A stretch of 64,000 nt of DNA from Bog-473 sp963840435 (GTDB lineage Bacteria; Actinomycetota; Acidimicrobiia; Acidimicrobiales; RAAP-2). The notes beneath the pieces were generated by a model that worked only from the letters and a program-made list of their open reading frames with translations, searched no databases and was not told the DNA's origin. The DNA is taken from NCBI GenBank assembly GCA_963840435.1, contig CAWIYY010000010.1, positions 62,001 through 126,000 on the forward strand, written 5' to 3'. Every line of letters begins with the position of its first letter. The stretch's first letter is position 1. Position numbers and translations under genes: made by a program. Shown piece by piece: positions 54,047 through 62,446 of this stretch.

Positions 54047-54980
54047 CTGCAGGACCCGGATGGATTCGCGTTCGAGCTGAGCGACGAGCAGGCGGACACC
54101 TTCGCCCGCGACGGCTTCGTCGTGGTCGAGCAGCTCATCGATCCCGTGCTGGCCCGGCGCGCCCTCGAACGCTACGAAGAGCTCTTCGCCGGCCACTTCG
54201 AAACGGGCCTCCATCCCGACGAATGGAATTGGCGTGCCGGAGTGAGCCCGCCCGACCTGACCCGTCAGATCTGCAACGCCTGGAAGTCCGACCGCGACAT
54301 CGCCCGGGTGGTGCTGCGTCCCGACCTGGGTCGCGCCTGCGCCCGGCTCGGGGGGTGGCCGGGGGTCCGGCTCAGCCAGGACAACGTGCTGTGGAAGCCA
54401 CCCGGCGGCAAGCCGCTCGGCTTCCACCAGGACTCGAGTTACGAGCAGTGGGCGGATCCCTCCGAGTGGGTCAGCTGCTGGATCGCTCTCGAGGACACGA
54501 CCGCCGCGCAGGGCACCGTGGAGTACGTGCGCGGCTCGCACCGCTGGGCGAGGCGCTGGGGGATGATCGACGAGTTCCACGGTCCCGACGACCCGCACCG
54601 CGAGCTCCGCCAGGCCGCCGCGGCGGAGGGCGTCGAGCCCGAACTGGTCCCGGTGGAGGTCCCCGCCGGTGGCGGTGCCTTCCACGACGGCTGGACCTGG
54701 CACGGCTCGCCGCGGCAACGCCTCGGCGGCGCCGCGGCGTTCGCTCGTGGCCCATTGCATGTCCTCGGAGGCCCGCTTCCACCCCGAGACGACGGGATAC
54801 CTCTACAGCCGCTACAAGCGGTTCGGCGACGACGCGATGGACGAGTCGTTCTTCCCGATCACCTGGCGCCGGGACGGCTACCGTTCGCCCTTCATCGATC
54901 CGTACCTCGAAGAACGAGTGGGCTGGGGTGGATCGCCCGGCGCCGGCGCCTCTGTGGCCGAGGCGCCGCTCGTCAGCTGA
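54047..54980 (+). CDS. Phytanoyl-CoA dioxygenase family protein (apparent frameshift near 54735; CTG start)
   Basis: Fe(II)/2-oxoglutarate-dependent oxygenase, about 310 aa. A strong AAGGAGG at 54034-54040 points to CTG at 54047 as start; no ATG, GTG or TTG is in frame nearby. Sequence: FELSDEQADTFARDGFVVVE, then the iron site GFHQDSSYEQW (HxD) and the distal His in WTWHGS. At PRQRLGG the frame shifts; the +1 frame gives PRRSLVAHCMSSEARF, supplying the 2-oxoglutarate Arg, and ends at 54980. Last gene of the second operon; it may hydroxylate the amine substrate before or after gamma-glutamylation. Confidence 0.8.
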
Positions 54981-55467
54981 CGATCAGGTCGTCGAGGCTC
55001 TGGAACGCCGCGGGGTCCAGCTCGCGACGGACAACACGCCGTCCGAGCCGGAGCGGGGCCGGGGCGACCAAGGTGGGCAGCCCGGTGAGGGCGGTGACCC
55101 GCTCACGCAGTCCCCGGCCGGTGAGCCGAGCAAGCCGGCGCCGGCGCTTGGAGCCGAAAACGATGACGTCGGCGCCCCACTCGCGGGCGGCCTCCGCGAT
55201 GCGATCGTCGAGCGTGAAGCAGTTGGCGAGAAAGTGCACCCCGTCCGCGGTGACGCCCGTGCCGCGGAAGCGAGCGACGGCGCGGTCGACGATGTCCATC
55301 GCCTCGAGCTCGGTCTCCGCCGCGAAGCCTCTGCCTCCGACCAGGAGTTCGTTGACATGGACGACCCTGACTTCTGCGTCGAACTGCCGCGCCAGAGCCG
55401 AGGTGAAGCTGACGGCCACGTCGCCGGAGTCGGTCCCGTCGACGGCCAAGAGAATACGAGTGAACAT
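54973..55467 (-). CDS. Universal stress protein (UspA family)
   Basis: 164 aa from ATG 55467, with AAGGAGG eight bases upstream; the GTG nine bases earlier overlaps it. Single Usp domain: RILLAVDGTDSGDVAVSF, EVRVVHVNELLVGGRG, DRIAEAAREWGADVIVFGSK and LTGLPTLVAP. The usual ATP loop G-x2-G-x9-G(S/T) is partly changed (FGSKRRRRLARLTGRGLRE), so nucleotide binding is uncertain. Two TGTT-N11-AACA sites lie upstream. The 3' end overlaps the frame-corrected dioxygenase by eight bases. Confidence 0.85.
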   Translation of the reverse strand: MFTRILLAVDGTDSGDVAVSFTSALARQFDAEVRVVHVNELLVGGRGFAAETELEAMDIVDRAVARFRGTGVTADGVHFLANCFTLDDRIAEAAREWGADVIVFGSKRRRRLARLTGRGLRERVTALTGLPTLVAPAPLRLGRRVVRRELDPAAFQSLDDLIVS

Positions 55468-55509
55468 CGGGTCCACCTCCTTCCGCCCGCCCAGGCGGTT
55501 TCAGTCAAT

Positions 55510-55528
55510 TGTTTCCAGCATATTAACA
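55510..55528. promoter_or_regulatory. TGTT-N11-AACA site, candidate cluster operator
   Basis: Exact match, 43 bases upstream of the UspA start. Paired with the next site, with start-to-start distance 43 bases, about four helical turns. Confidence 0.5.
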
Positions 55529-55552
55529 GCTTCGTCTACAGAAGGGAATCAC

Positions 55553-55571
55553 TGTTTCCTGTCAATAAACA
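55553..55571. promoter_or_regulatory. TGTT-N11-AACA site, candidate cluster operator
   Basis: Exact match in which the arms extend to CTGTTT and AAACAG. Followed at once by a GTTAAC half-site. Confidence 0.5.
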
Positions 55572-56042
55572 GTTAACGGCACACGACCCGTCCGGCTTGA
55601 GCAGATTCGTCGGTGCCACGTCTTTCAACAGTTCGAGCAGATGCCCGGCCGTGTGGGCCGCCCTGCCCACCGAGGGTCCGAACCTGGTCATTCTGAGCTT
55701 CTGTTCGGTTGTGGCCGAGCACCGGACCCTGGGTGGAGGTTGGTGAGGACGAGTGGGGCCAGAGCTCGAAGCCGAGGCGGCCGAGGCGCTCCCGGACGCC
55801 TTCGCCACACCGCTGCTCCCGTGGGCAGGCGTCCCGGCCGAGTGGCCGTGGCCGCAGGAGTCCACCCCCCTGTCTGGGTCTTCCATCACGACGGTCGGCC
55901 GGGCACCGGGCCGCGCTGGTCCGGGTCCGCCGGCGACCGTGCGAACCCCGCCAGGCACGCTTTTTCCTCCTTCCTTCCATCAAATGTGACACCGGAGGAA
56001 ACAGCTTGAGCTGGCGGGAGCACGACGCAATATGGTGTCGCG

Positions 56043-56826
56043 GTGGCGATCGCCTTTCCCCCACCGTGCACCACCGCGTCCACGCTGCAGGGTGCCATCG
56101 CCGTGATGGAGCAGATCGACCGGTCCCTGCCGCAGCGAGACGGTCTGGCCTCCTTCAACCGAATGTATCTGGGCGTCACCCGCCAGGTGAGCGCCCGCAT
56201 AGAACAGGGCTTCTTCCACGATGCGGAATTCTTGAGCGCACTCGAAGTCGTGTTCGCCAACATGTACTTCGACGCGGTGAACGCCATGGTGACGACGCCC
56301 AACGCCATCCCCACCGCCTGGCGACCGCTCTTCGAAACACGGGCGCGCACCGACATCTACTCCATTCAGTTCTCGCTCGCCGGGATGAACGCGCACATCA
56401 ACCACGACCTGCCGATGGCTCTGGTCCGCGCCTGCACGCAGCTCAACACGGCACCTGAGTCGGGCACCAATCACCGGGACTACCAGAGGGTCGATGCACT
56501 GCTCGAGGCCGCCGAGCTGTCGGTCCGGCACACCTTCGAGTCGCGGCGAGGTGGAGAAGGCCGACCGTTCAGTGCAGACGGTCCTGGACCTGGTGGACAA
56601 CTGGAGCATCACGGCGGCCCGCAACATGGCCTGGTCCACCGGCCTCGCCCTGTGGCGCTGCCGGGGCGACACGACGGTCGAGGATCTGATCATGAGCAGC
56701 CTGGCCTCGGCGGTCTCGCTGTCGAGTCGCTGCCTGCTCACCGCACCCGAGCGCGACATCCACATCCCGATCACCGCCCCGTGCGATCGGGTCATGAAAT
56801 CGTTCGGCGTCCTCATCCACGGCTGA
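56043..56826 (+). CDS. DUF5995 family protein (apparent frameshift near 56544)
   Basis: About 260 aa after correction, GTG at 56043. AIAVMEQIDRSLPQRDGLAS opens the DUF5995 domain, with FNRMYLGVTRQV and GMNAHINHDLPMALV (a His-rich segment that may bind metal). After HTFES the frame is lost, and the +1 frame continues with GEVEKADRSVQTVLDLVDNW and ITAARNMAWSTGLALWRCRG. One surplus base in TCGCGGC accounts for it. Left uncorrected, the frame runs into the downstream lipase gene. Function unknown. Confidence 0.75.
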
Positions 56827-56909
56827 GCGGGTCACCCGGCCTCGCCCGCCAGGCGCCCATCATCCCGGCCCGACGACGACAGCCAGGCCCGGTAGGGCAG
56901 CATGGAGGG

Positions 56910-57794
56910 ATGCGGACACCCATCCTCGCCATCGCCGCGCTGCTCGTCGCCGGCTCCACCATCGCCATCCCGCTGCAGGCGGGGGCGGCGACACCGTCGC
57001 CGACCTACTACGTGTCGCTCGGTGACTCCTACGCCGTGGGCTACCAGCCGACCAAGGGATCCACGCCCGGCTACACCGTGCCCGTGGCCAGGGCGACGCA
57101 TCTGACCCTGGTCAACTTCGGCTGCGGCGGGGCGACCACGAGCTCCATCCTCAACACCGTCGGCTGCCCCGACGTCCTGCCCCACACCAAGGGTGGGCAG
57201 ACCTACCCGACCACGACCCAGATTGCCGCGGCCGATGCGTTCATCACCGCCCACAAAGGTCACATCGGGCTCATCACGGTGTCCATCGGCGGCAACGACG
57301 TGACGAGTTGCGCCACCCAGGCCAACCCGATCTCCTGCGTGGGCACCGCGGTCCAGGGCATCAAGACCAACGTGACCGCGCTGGCCGGAGACCTGCGCGC
57401 GGCCGCCGGGCCCAAGGTGCCGATCATCGGTTCGACCTACCCGGACGTGATCCTGGGCAGCTACGTCTATCCCGTCCACCCCGCTCCGCCTGCAGCCATC
57501 AGCCTGGCCAAGCTCTCGGTCACCGCCTTCAAGGCGTTGATCAACCCGGCGCTCTCGAAGGCGTACGGCTCGGCCAAGGGCAGCCTGGTCGACGTGACCG
57601 CGGCATCGGGCGCCTACGGGTCGCTGACCAAGACGGTGAAGAACAAGCACTTCGGCGTGATCCCGGTGCCGGTCAACAAGGTCTGCGACCTGACGTGGTT
57701 CTGCAAGAAGGGCGACATCCACTCCAGAAACTCGGGGTACAACCTGATCGGCAAGCTCATCGTGTGGAGGTACAACGCGGTGAAGCCGAAGTAG
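56910..57794 (+). CDS. Secreted SGNH/GDSL hydrolase
   Basis: 294 aa from ATG 56910; the longer frame upstream belongs to the frameshifted DUF5995 gene. A signal peptide (residues 1-26, ending AGA) is followed by block I YVSLGDSYAVGYQ (Ser nucleophile), block III SIGGNDVTS, and block V GDIHSRNSGYNLIG with the Asp and His of the triad. Several Cys pairs suggest disulfides after export. Actinobacterial relatives are lipases or esterases; substrate unknown. Confidence 0.9.
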   Translation: MRTPILAIAALLVAGSTIAIPLQAGAATPSPTYYVSLGDSYAVGYQPTKGSTPGYTVPVARATHLTLVNFGCGGATTSSILNTVGCPDVLPHTKGGQTYPTTTQIAAADAFITAHKGHIGLITVSIGGNDVTSCATQANPISCVGTAVQGIKTNVTALAGDLRAAAGPKVPIIGSTYPDVILGSYVYPVHPAPPAAISLAKLSVTAFKALINPALSKAYGSAKGSLVDVTAASGAYGSLTKTVKNKHFGVIPVPVNKVCDLTWFCKKGDIHSRNSGYNLIGKLIVWRYNAVKPK

Positions 57795-57807
57795 GACCGA
57801 ATCGAGG

Positions 57808-59736
57808 TCAGTGCTCCTGTCCGCCGCTGGAGCGGAACTTGAAGAGCGCCTTGCGCGCCGCCTTGGCCACGTCCTTCTGAGGATGGAACGAACCGAGCGT
57901 GGCCAGGACCGCCTCCGTCTCGGCCAGGCGCACGCGCCAGGTCGCCTCGACCGCCGCGCACGGGTCGGATGCACCCGCCACCGTGTCGAGCCAGGACGGC
58001 ATCACCTCTGGCCCCCACAGCGCCAGTAACGCAGACAGCGTCACGATCAGGCGTTCGGGGTCACCGCCGGCATCGAGCTCTTCCTCCTCGGCCAATCCCG
58101 TCTTGACCCGCCAGATCAGGGCGTAGGCGCCCAGCTCGGAATCGCCCACCAGCCGCGCCATCGCCTCGGCCGCCGCCGGACCGACGTCCAGCAGGGCCCG
58201 GAAGGCGAGGACGCGCCCGGTCTCGTCCGCCCCCGGGAGCGCCCCGACCAGAAGTGATGGACCCTCGTCGCCGTGCGCCTGCAGCCAGACCTCGAGCTCG
58301 ACCCTGGCGATGTCGTCGGGGAGATCCGCCGCCTGACTGAGCAGCTCCTCCGCCGTGACATCGGCCAACGATCCGGCCACCGGCACGTCGGCCACCGTGG
58401 CGAGAATGCGGTGGACGAGCCACATGCCCAGAGGAGTGAGTGCCACCGCGCCGCCGCACTCGTCCGTGCTCCCCCACTCGGTGCGCACGGACTCGATGCC
58501 GGACTCCTCCACCACCCCGAGCGCCGCCAGGCGGTGCAGCGCCAAGCGGGCGTCGTACTCCATGAGGCGCTGATGCAACTCGAGGATGTGCTCCGCGACG
58601 TCGTCGAGGTCGTAGAGCTCGTGGAGGTCGTCCCAGAACTCATCGGTGAACTCGTCGATGGCGATGGGTTCCGACTCCAGGTACAGGTCGAGCAGCATCC
58701 GGGTCAATCCCTCGTCGAGATCCTCGGCGAACCAGCCGAAGCCGTAGCGGTCGTCGGCCCGGTGGTGACGCACGAGACCGACCTCGATGAGCGCCGCTTC
58801 GAGCAAACGCCCCGCCGCCTCGAGGGGATCGTCGTCGAGCAAGCCGGCGACGGGCCCGGCCCGGAGGGTCCGCTCGTTCGGCTTCTCCAGGAATTCGCCG
58901 GCCACGGCGAGGCGGAAGAGCAGGTCGACGTCGCGCAGATCCTTCGAGCTCCTGACCCGGCCCCGCGCCTCCCCGTGCTGCCATTCGAAGGTGTCGGAGG
59001 TGCCCAGCAGCGCCACCAGCGACTTGCCGTCGGCCAGCGTCAGGTTGCCCTTGTCGGTGAGCTTGCGCCCGCTCCCGACGAAATCCACCAGCGCGCGCAC
59101 CTGCCCGGGGATGACCGCCCCCCGGGCCGCTTCTCGGACCTCGGCCTCCGGCGCCAGGACGACGGGCAGCAGCCGGGTGCGCTCGGCCCCGCCGTCGACA
59201 GACCGGCGATTTCGCTCCAGCGACGGCCCGAGGACCCGATCGCGCTCTTCGAAACTTCGTGCGTTGAACCGGGCCACCCATCGGTCCATCGCTTCCTGGT
59301 CCGTCGGATCGACGCCGTCCGCGATCATCTCGGCGATGAGTCGTTTGCCGGGACTGAAGCGCTCCACGTCGGTCATGGCCGCCTCGAACTCGGGCCGGGC
59401 ATCCTCAATCCGGCGGGCCAGGCGCTCACCGGTCCCTTCGGACAGCAGGTGCTCCGAGGAGAGGAAGCGCAGAAACGACGCGAACCCGGCGACGAAATCG
59501 CCGGCATCGTTGGAACCGAGCTCGACCTTGGCCGGGAAGATCTCGAAGAGCAGGGACTCCACCGCGTCCACCGACCACGCCGTGAGGTCGTCGTCGAAGT
59601 ACTGCCACTTGTAGAAGAGAACGTCCCGGGCGGCCCAGCCCAGCCCGCTCCCGGTCGCCGCCTCGAAGCGTTGCACCAGCGCATCGCGCGCCGCATCGAA
59701 CTCGTCCCGTTGCTCCGGTCCGAACCGCAGCCCCAC
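57808..59736 (-). CDS. Large actinobacterial hypothetical protein
   Basis: 642 aa from GTG, no signal peptide or membrane helix. It is acidic and almost wholly helical. The N-terminal third has VLFYKWQYFDDDLTAWSVDA and LLFEIFPAKVELGS; a central ADGKSLVALLGTSDTFEW precedes a winged-helix-like region (RLAALGVVEESGIES, ALTPLGMWLVHRIL). The C-terminus has HEAT-like helices ending HPQKDVAKAARKALFKFR. I do not recognise a named family. It ends 13 bases from the convergent hydrolase gene. Confidence 0.65.
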   Translation of the reverse strand: MGLRFGPEQRDEFDAARDALVQRFEAATGSGLGWAARDVLFYKWQYFDDDLTAWSVDAVESLLFEIFPAKVELGSNDAGDFVAGFASFLRFLSSEHLLSEGTGERLARRIEDARPEFEAAMTDVERFSPGKRLIAEMIADGVDPTDQEAMDRWVARFNARSFEERDRVLGPSLERNRRSVDGGAERTRLLPVVLAPEAEVREAARGAVIPGQVRALVDFVGSGRKLTDKGNLTLADGKSLVALLGTSDTFEWQHGEARGRVRSSKDLRDVDLLFRLAVAGEFLEKPNERTLRAGPVAGLLDDDPLEAAGRLLEAALIEVGLVRHHRADDRYGFGWFAEDLDEGLTRMLLDLYLESEPIAIDEFTDEFWDDLHELYDLDDVAEHILELHQRLMEYDARLALHRLAALGVVEESGIESVRTEWGSTDECGGAVALTPLGMWLVHRILATVADVPVAGSLADVTAEELLSQAADLPDDIARVELEVWLQAHGDEGPSLLVGALPGADETGRVLAFRALLDVGPAAAEAMARLVGDSELGAYALIWRVKTGLAEEEELDAGGDPERLIVTLSALLALWGPEVMPSWLDTVAGASDPCAAVEATWRVRLAETEAVLATLGSFHPQKDVAKAARKALFKFRSSGGQEH

Positions 59737-59885
59737 GGACCGAACCTACCTCTCACCATGTGCTCGAAGCTCATGACGAAGAACGGTTGCCTGAGCGCCG
59801 CTCTGTGTACGGGAATTGCGCAGTCCCAAACGCGGGCGATCCGAAGCGAACTCGCCGCTCCCCGCTGGCCTGGCCGCCCGCCCGA

Positions 59886-60332
59886 TCAGCTCCCCGGCTC
59901 GTGCTCCTCGAGCGCCTTCAGCAACAGCCGTCGCAACTCAGCCCGCTCGGCCACGCTGAGCCCACCCAGGATCTCCTCCTCGATGCTCCCCTGCGCCACC
60001 TCGGCCAGCTCCAGCGCCTCGAGGCCGGCGTCCGTGATGTCGACGATGTGGCGCCGCCGGTCGGCCGGGTCCCGCCGCCGCTCCGCGTACTCGAGGTCCT
60101 CGAGGTCGTTGAGGACCAGCACCCCGGTGTTCGAGTCCATCGAGAGCTGCTCGGTCATGAGCTGCTGCGAGACGCTCGGGTGGTCGCGCAGGTAGGCCAG
60201 GACGACCATGTTGCGCAGGTTCATGCCGACCAGCTCGACCGAGGAACGCAGGTAGACGACGCGAGCCAGCCGGTTGAGCAGGACGATGGTCCCCGTCGTC
60301 CCCGTTCTGCTGGAGCCCCCCCGGGCCGTCAT
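59886..60332 (-). CDS. MarR family transcriptional regulator
   Basis: 148 aa. The winged helix is clear: NLRNMVVLAYLRDHPSVSQQ, LMTEQLSMDSNTGVLVLNDL, EDLEYAERRRDPADRRRHIV. The last is the MarR wing with its Asp-Arg-Arg. Long dimerisation helices flank it. It is divergent from a multidrug-type MFS gene with a palindrome between them, the standard layout of a MarR repressor controlling an exporter. Confidence 0.92.
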   Translation of the reverse strand: MTARGGSSRTGTTGTIVLLNRLARVVYLRSSVELVGMNLRNMVVLAYLRDHPSVSQQLMTEQLSMDSNTGVLVLNDLEDLEYAERRRDPADRRRHIVDITDAGLEALELAEVAQGSIEEEILGGLSVAERAELRRLLLKALEEHEPGS

Positions 60333-60416
60333 GGTGCTGTCGCCTCCTCTGGGCCGGCCCCGACCGGCGCCGGCCCGTCGCCAACCTGCCCGCTGCCGAC
60401 GCGTACCGGCTCAGAA

Positions 60417-60432
60417 ATCATACCCCTATGAT
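60417..60432. promoter_or_regulatory. Candidate MarR operator overlapping a -10-like box
   Basis: Perfect dyad ATCATA-cccc-TATGAT, 12 bases upstream of the MFS ATG. The right arm TATGAT also looks like a -10 hexamer, so repressor binding would cover the promoter. Little room is left for a leader. Confidence 0.5.
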
Positions 60433-60444
60433 AGTCCCGAAACC

Positions 60445-61957
60445 ATGACTATCCCCGCGACCATGACCATCCCGGAACTCGGGACCGACCAGGGCGACCG
60501 CCGGCGCTGGATAGCCCTTGTCGTCGTCTGCCTGGCCATGTTCATGAACGCGCTCGACGGCTCGATCGTCAACGTGGCCCTGCCCGACATCCAGAAGAGC
60601 CTGCACTTCAGCCAGTCCGGCCTGACCTGGGTGGTCGACGCCTACCTCATCTCCTTCGGCAGCTTCCTCCTCATGGCCGGCCGCCTGGGCGACCTCATCG
60701 GCCGCAAGAAGATCTTCCTGGCCGGCGTGACCCTCTTCACCGTCGCCTCCATCGTCTGCGGCTCGGCCCAGGACCAGTCGATGCTCGTGGCCGCCCGCTT
60801 CGTCCAGGGCATCGGCGGCGCCTTCTCGTCCTCGGTCATCGTGGCCATCATCGTCACCGAGTTCCCCAGCCAGTTCGAGCGGGCCAAGGCGATGAGCGCC
60901 TACGTCTTCGTGGCCGTCGGCGGCGGCTCGGTCGGCCTCCTCGCCGGCGGCGTCCTCACCCAGGCCCTGGACTGGCACTGGATCTTCTTCGTGAATGTGC
61001 CTATCGGCATCGCCACGCTCACCGCCGGCTACTTCCTCCTGGTGGACAACGTCGGGTTGGGCATCAAACAGGGGGTCGACTGGCTCGGCTCCGTGCTGGT
61101 GACCGTCTCGGTCATGGTGATCATCTACGCCATCGTCACCGCGGCCACCGACGGCTGGGCCTCGGCCCACACCCTGGGCATCCTCGGCCTCGGTGTCGCG
61201 CTGTTCGTCGCCTTCCTCGTCCTCGAGTCCAAGATCGAGAACCCGATCATGCCGCTGCGCATTCTGAAGCTGCGCACGCTCACCGGCTCGGCCGTCATCC
61301 GCGGGCTGCTCATCATCGGGATGTTCTCGACCTTCTTCATCGGCGCCCTCTACTTCGAGCACGTGCTGGGCTACAGCCCGATCAAGACGGGGCTGGCCTT
61401 CCTGCCTCAGGCCGTGATGATGGCCGGCATGTCGACCGGGCTCACGGCCAAGCTGGTCCACCGCTTCGGCAGCAAGCCGGTGATGTACCCGGGCATGGTC
61501 CTGGCCGCCGTCGGGCTGTTGCTCTTCGCCTCGGCCGGCCAGCACGCCGAGTACTTCCCGAGGATCTTCATCGCCTTCGTCATGCTCGGGCTCGGGGCGG
61601 GCGTCACCTTCATGCCGCTGCTCCAGATCGGCATGTCCGAGATCCCCAACGAGGACGCCGGCCTCGGCTCGGGCGTGGTCAACGTCTCCCAGCAGCTGGC
61701 CGGGGCCATCGGCCTGGCCGCGCTGAGCACCATCGCGGCCAACGACTCCAAGTCACTGCTCGCTTCGGGCCACGACCTCGCCTCCGCCCTCACCCACGGC
61801 TACCAGCTGGCCCTGCTCATCGCCGCCTGTTCGGTCATTGTCGGCCTCGTCCTCTCGCCGTTCATCCTGCGCACCCACGAGATCGACGGAAGAGCAGGCC
61901 GCCCACATCCGGGAGAACATGGCCAACCCCGAGGCCAAGGAGCACCTGATCATCTGA
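60445..61957 (+). CDS. MFS transporter, DHA2 (14-helix) drug exporter type (apparent frameshift near 61888)
   Basis: About 503 aa after correction; ATG at 60445 (60463 also possible). RRWIALVVVCLAMFMNALDG, then IVNVALPDIQKSL and WVVDAYLISFGSFLLMAGRLG, followed by DLIGRKKIF, are the DHA2 signatures (proton-driven drug export). ARFVQGIGGAFSSSVIVAII is motif C-like. After FILRTHEID the frame is lost; removing one G gives EEQAAHIRENMANPEAKE and a normal stop at 61957. The uncorrected frame adds a Pro/Arg-rich tail. Regulated by the divergent MarR gene (inference). Confidence 0.9.
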
Positions 61958-62024
61958 GGTCGCCGGTGCCACCGCGCCGCCCCCGGTCCCACCCGCCCGC
62001 CCGCCGCCCGCTGCCCCGGGCCGC

Positions 62025-62111
62025 CCCGTCCACGCTTCCCGGTCACCCCGCCCACGCCTCCCCGTCACCCCGTCCACGCTTCCCGGTCACCCCGTCCGGC
62101 GTTCCGGGCAC
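62025..62111. repeat. 22-bp tandem repeat, about four copies
   Basis: Units at 62025, 62047, 62069 and 62091 begin CCCGTCCACGC (or a close variant) and end GGTCAC or similar. Copies one and three are identical, copy two differs at a few positions, and copy four is degraded and one base shorter. Confidence 0.75.
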
Positions 62112-62367
62112 CCGCTTCCGGCAGCCGCCCCCTGTCCCTCGTCGATGAGGCGGCCCACCGGCGGATTTTCCCAGCCTTTTCCCAGCAGAGATCGAGTCAG
62201 ACCAGCGCTTTTCGTCGACCGCCGGCGTCCGGATCGGCCTACCCACCCCGACCGGCTCCGCACCCGACGAAATCCGGCGTCTCGTCGCCGCCCAGGTTCG
62301 GAGTCACCCCAGGTCAATCAGTGGAACCCGTTCTCGTTCTGCCGACTATTGCGGAATCGTGACGATA

Positions 62368-62383
62368 CTGACACAAGTGTCAG
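62368..62383. promoter_or_regulatory. Palindrome upstream of flavin monooxygenase
   Basis: CTGACAC-aa-GTGTCAG, a perfect seven-base inverted repeat 63 bases before the monooxygenase ATG. Form and position fit a TetR-type operator, but no TetR gene is adjacent inside the window. Confidence 0.5.
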
Positions 62384-62446
62384 GAAACTCCCTTCTCATG
62401 CCACAATGAGGGCGTCCCCAGCACCAACCGGTCACCTGACCTTGCC

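Larger units (their letters stand above)
55468..56042. other. Divergent intergenic region with two operator-like dyads
   Basis: 575 bases between UspA (minus) and DUF5995 (plus). The UspA-proximal 120 bases are AT-rich and carry the two dyads. From about 55620 onward the sequence is GC-rich and has open frames on both strands (a weak one at 55753-55989, plus), but none with convincing ribosome site or family. Confidence 0.5.
61958..62446. other. Intergenic region with tandem repeat and palindrome
   Basis: 489 bases between the MFS gene and the monooxygenase. The first part is C-rich with 22-base repeats (62025-62111). From about 62300 it becomes AT-richer, with a perfect palindrome at 62368. 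No gene is apparent. Confidence 0.55.

Noticed and set aside
53600..55576. A 658 aa plus-strand frame through the ligase, oxygenase and UspA region
   Set aside because: Only the oxygenase part is coding; the rest is antisense or out of frame to better-supported genes.
55753..55989. Small plus-strand gene (78 codons) before DUF5995
   Set aside because: It has no good ribosome site, the second half looks non-coding and no family is recognisable; kept only as a note in the intergenic entry.
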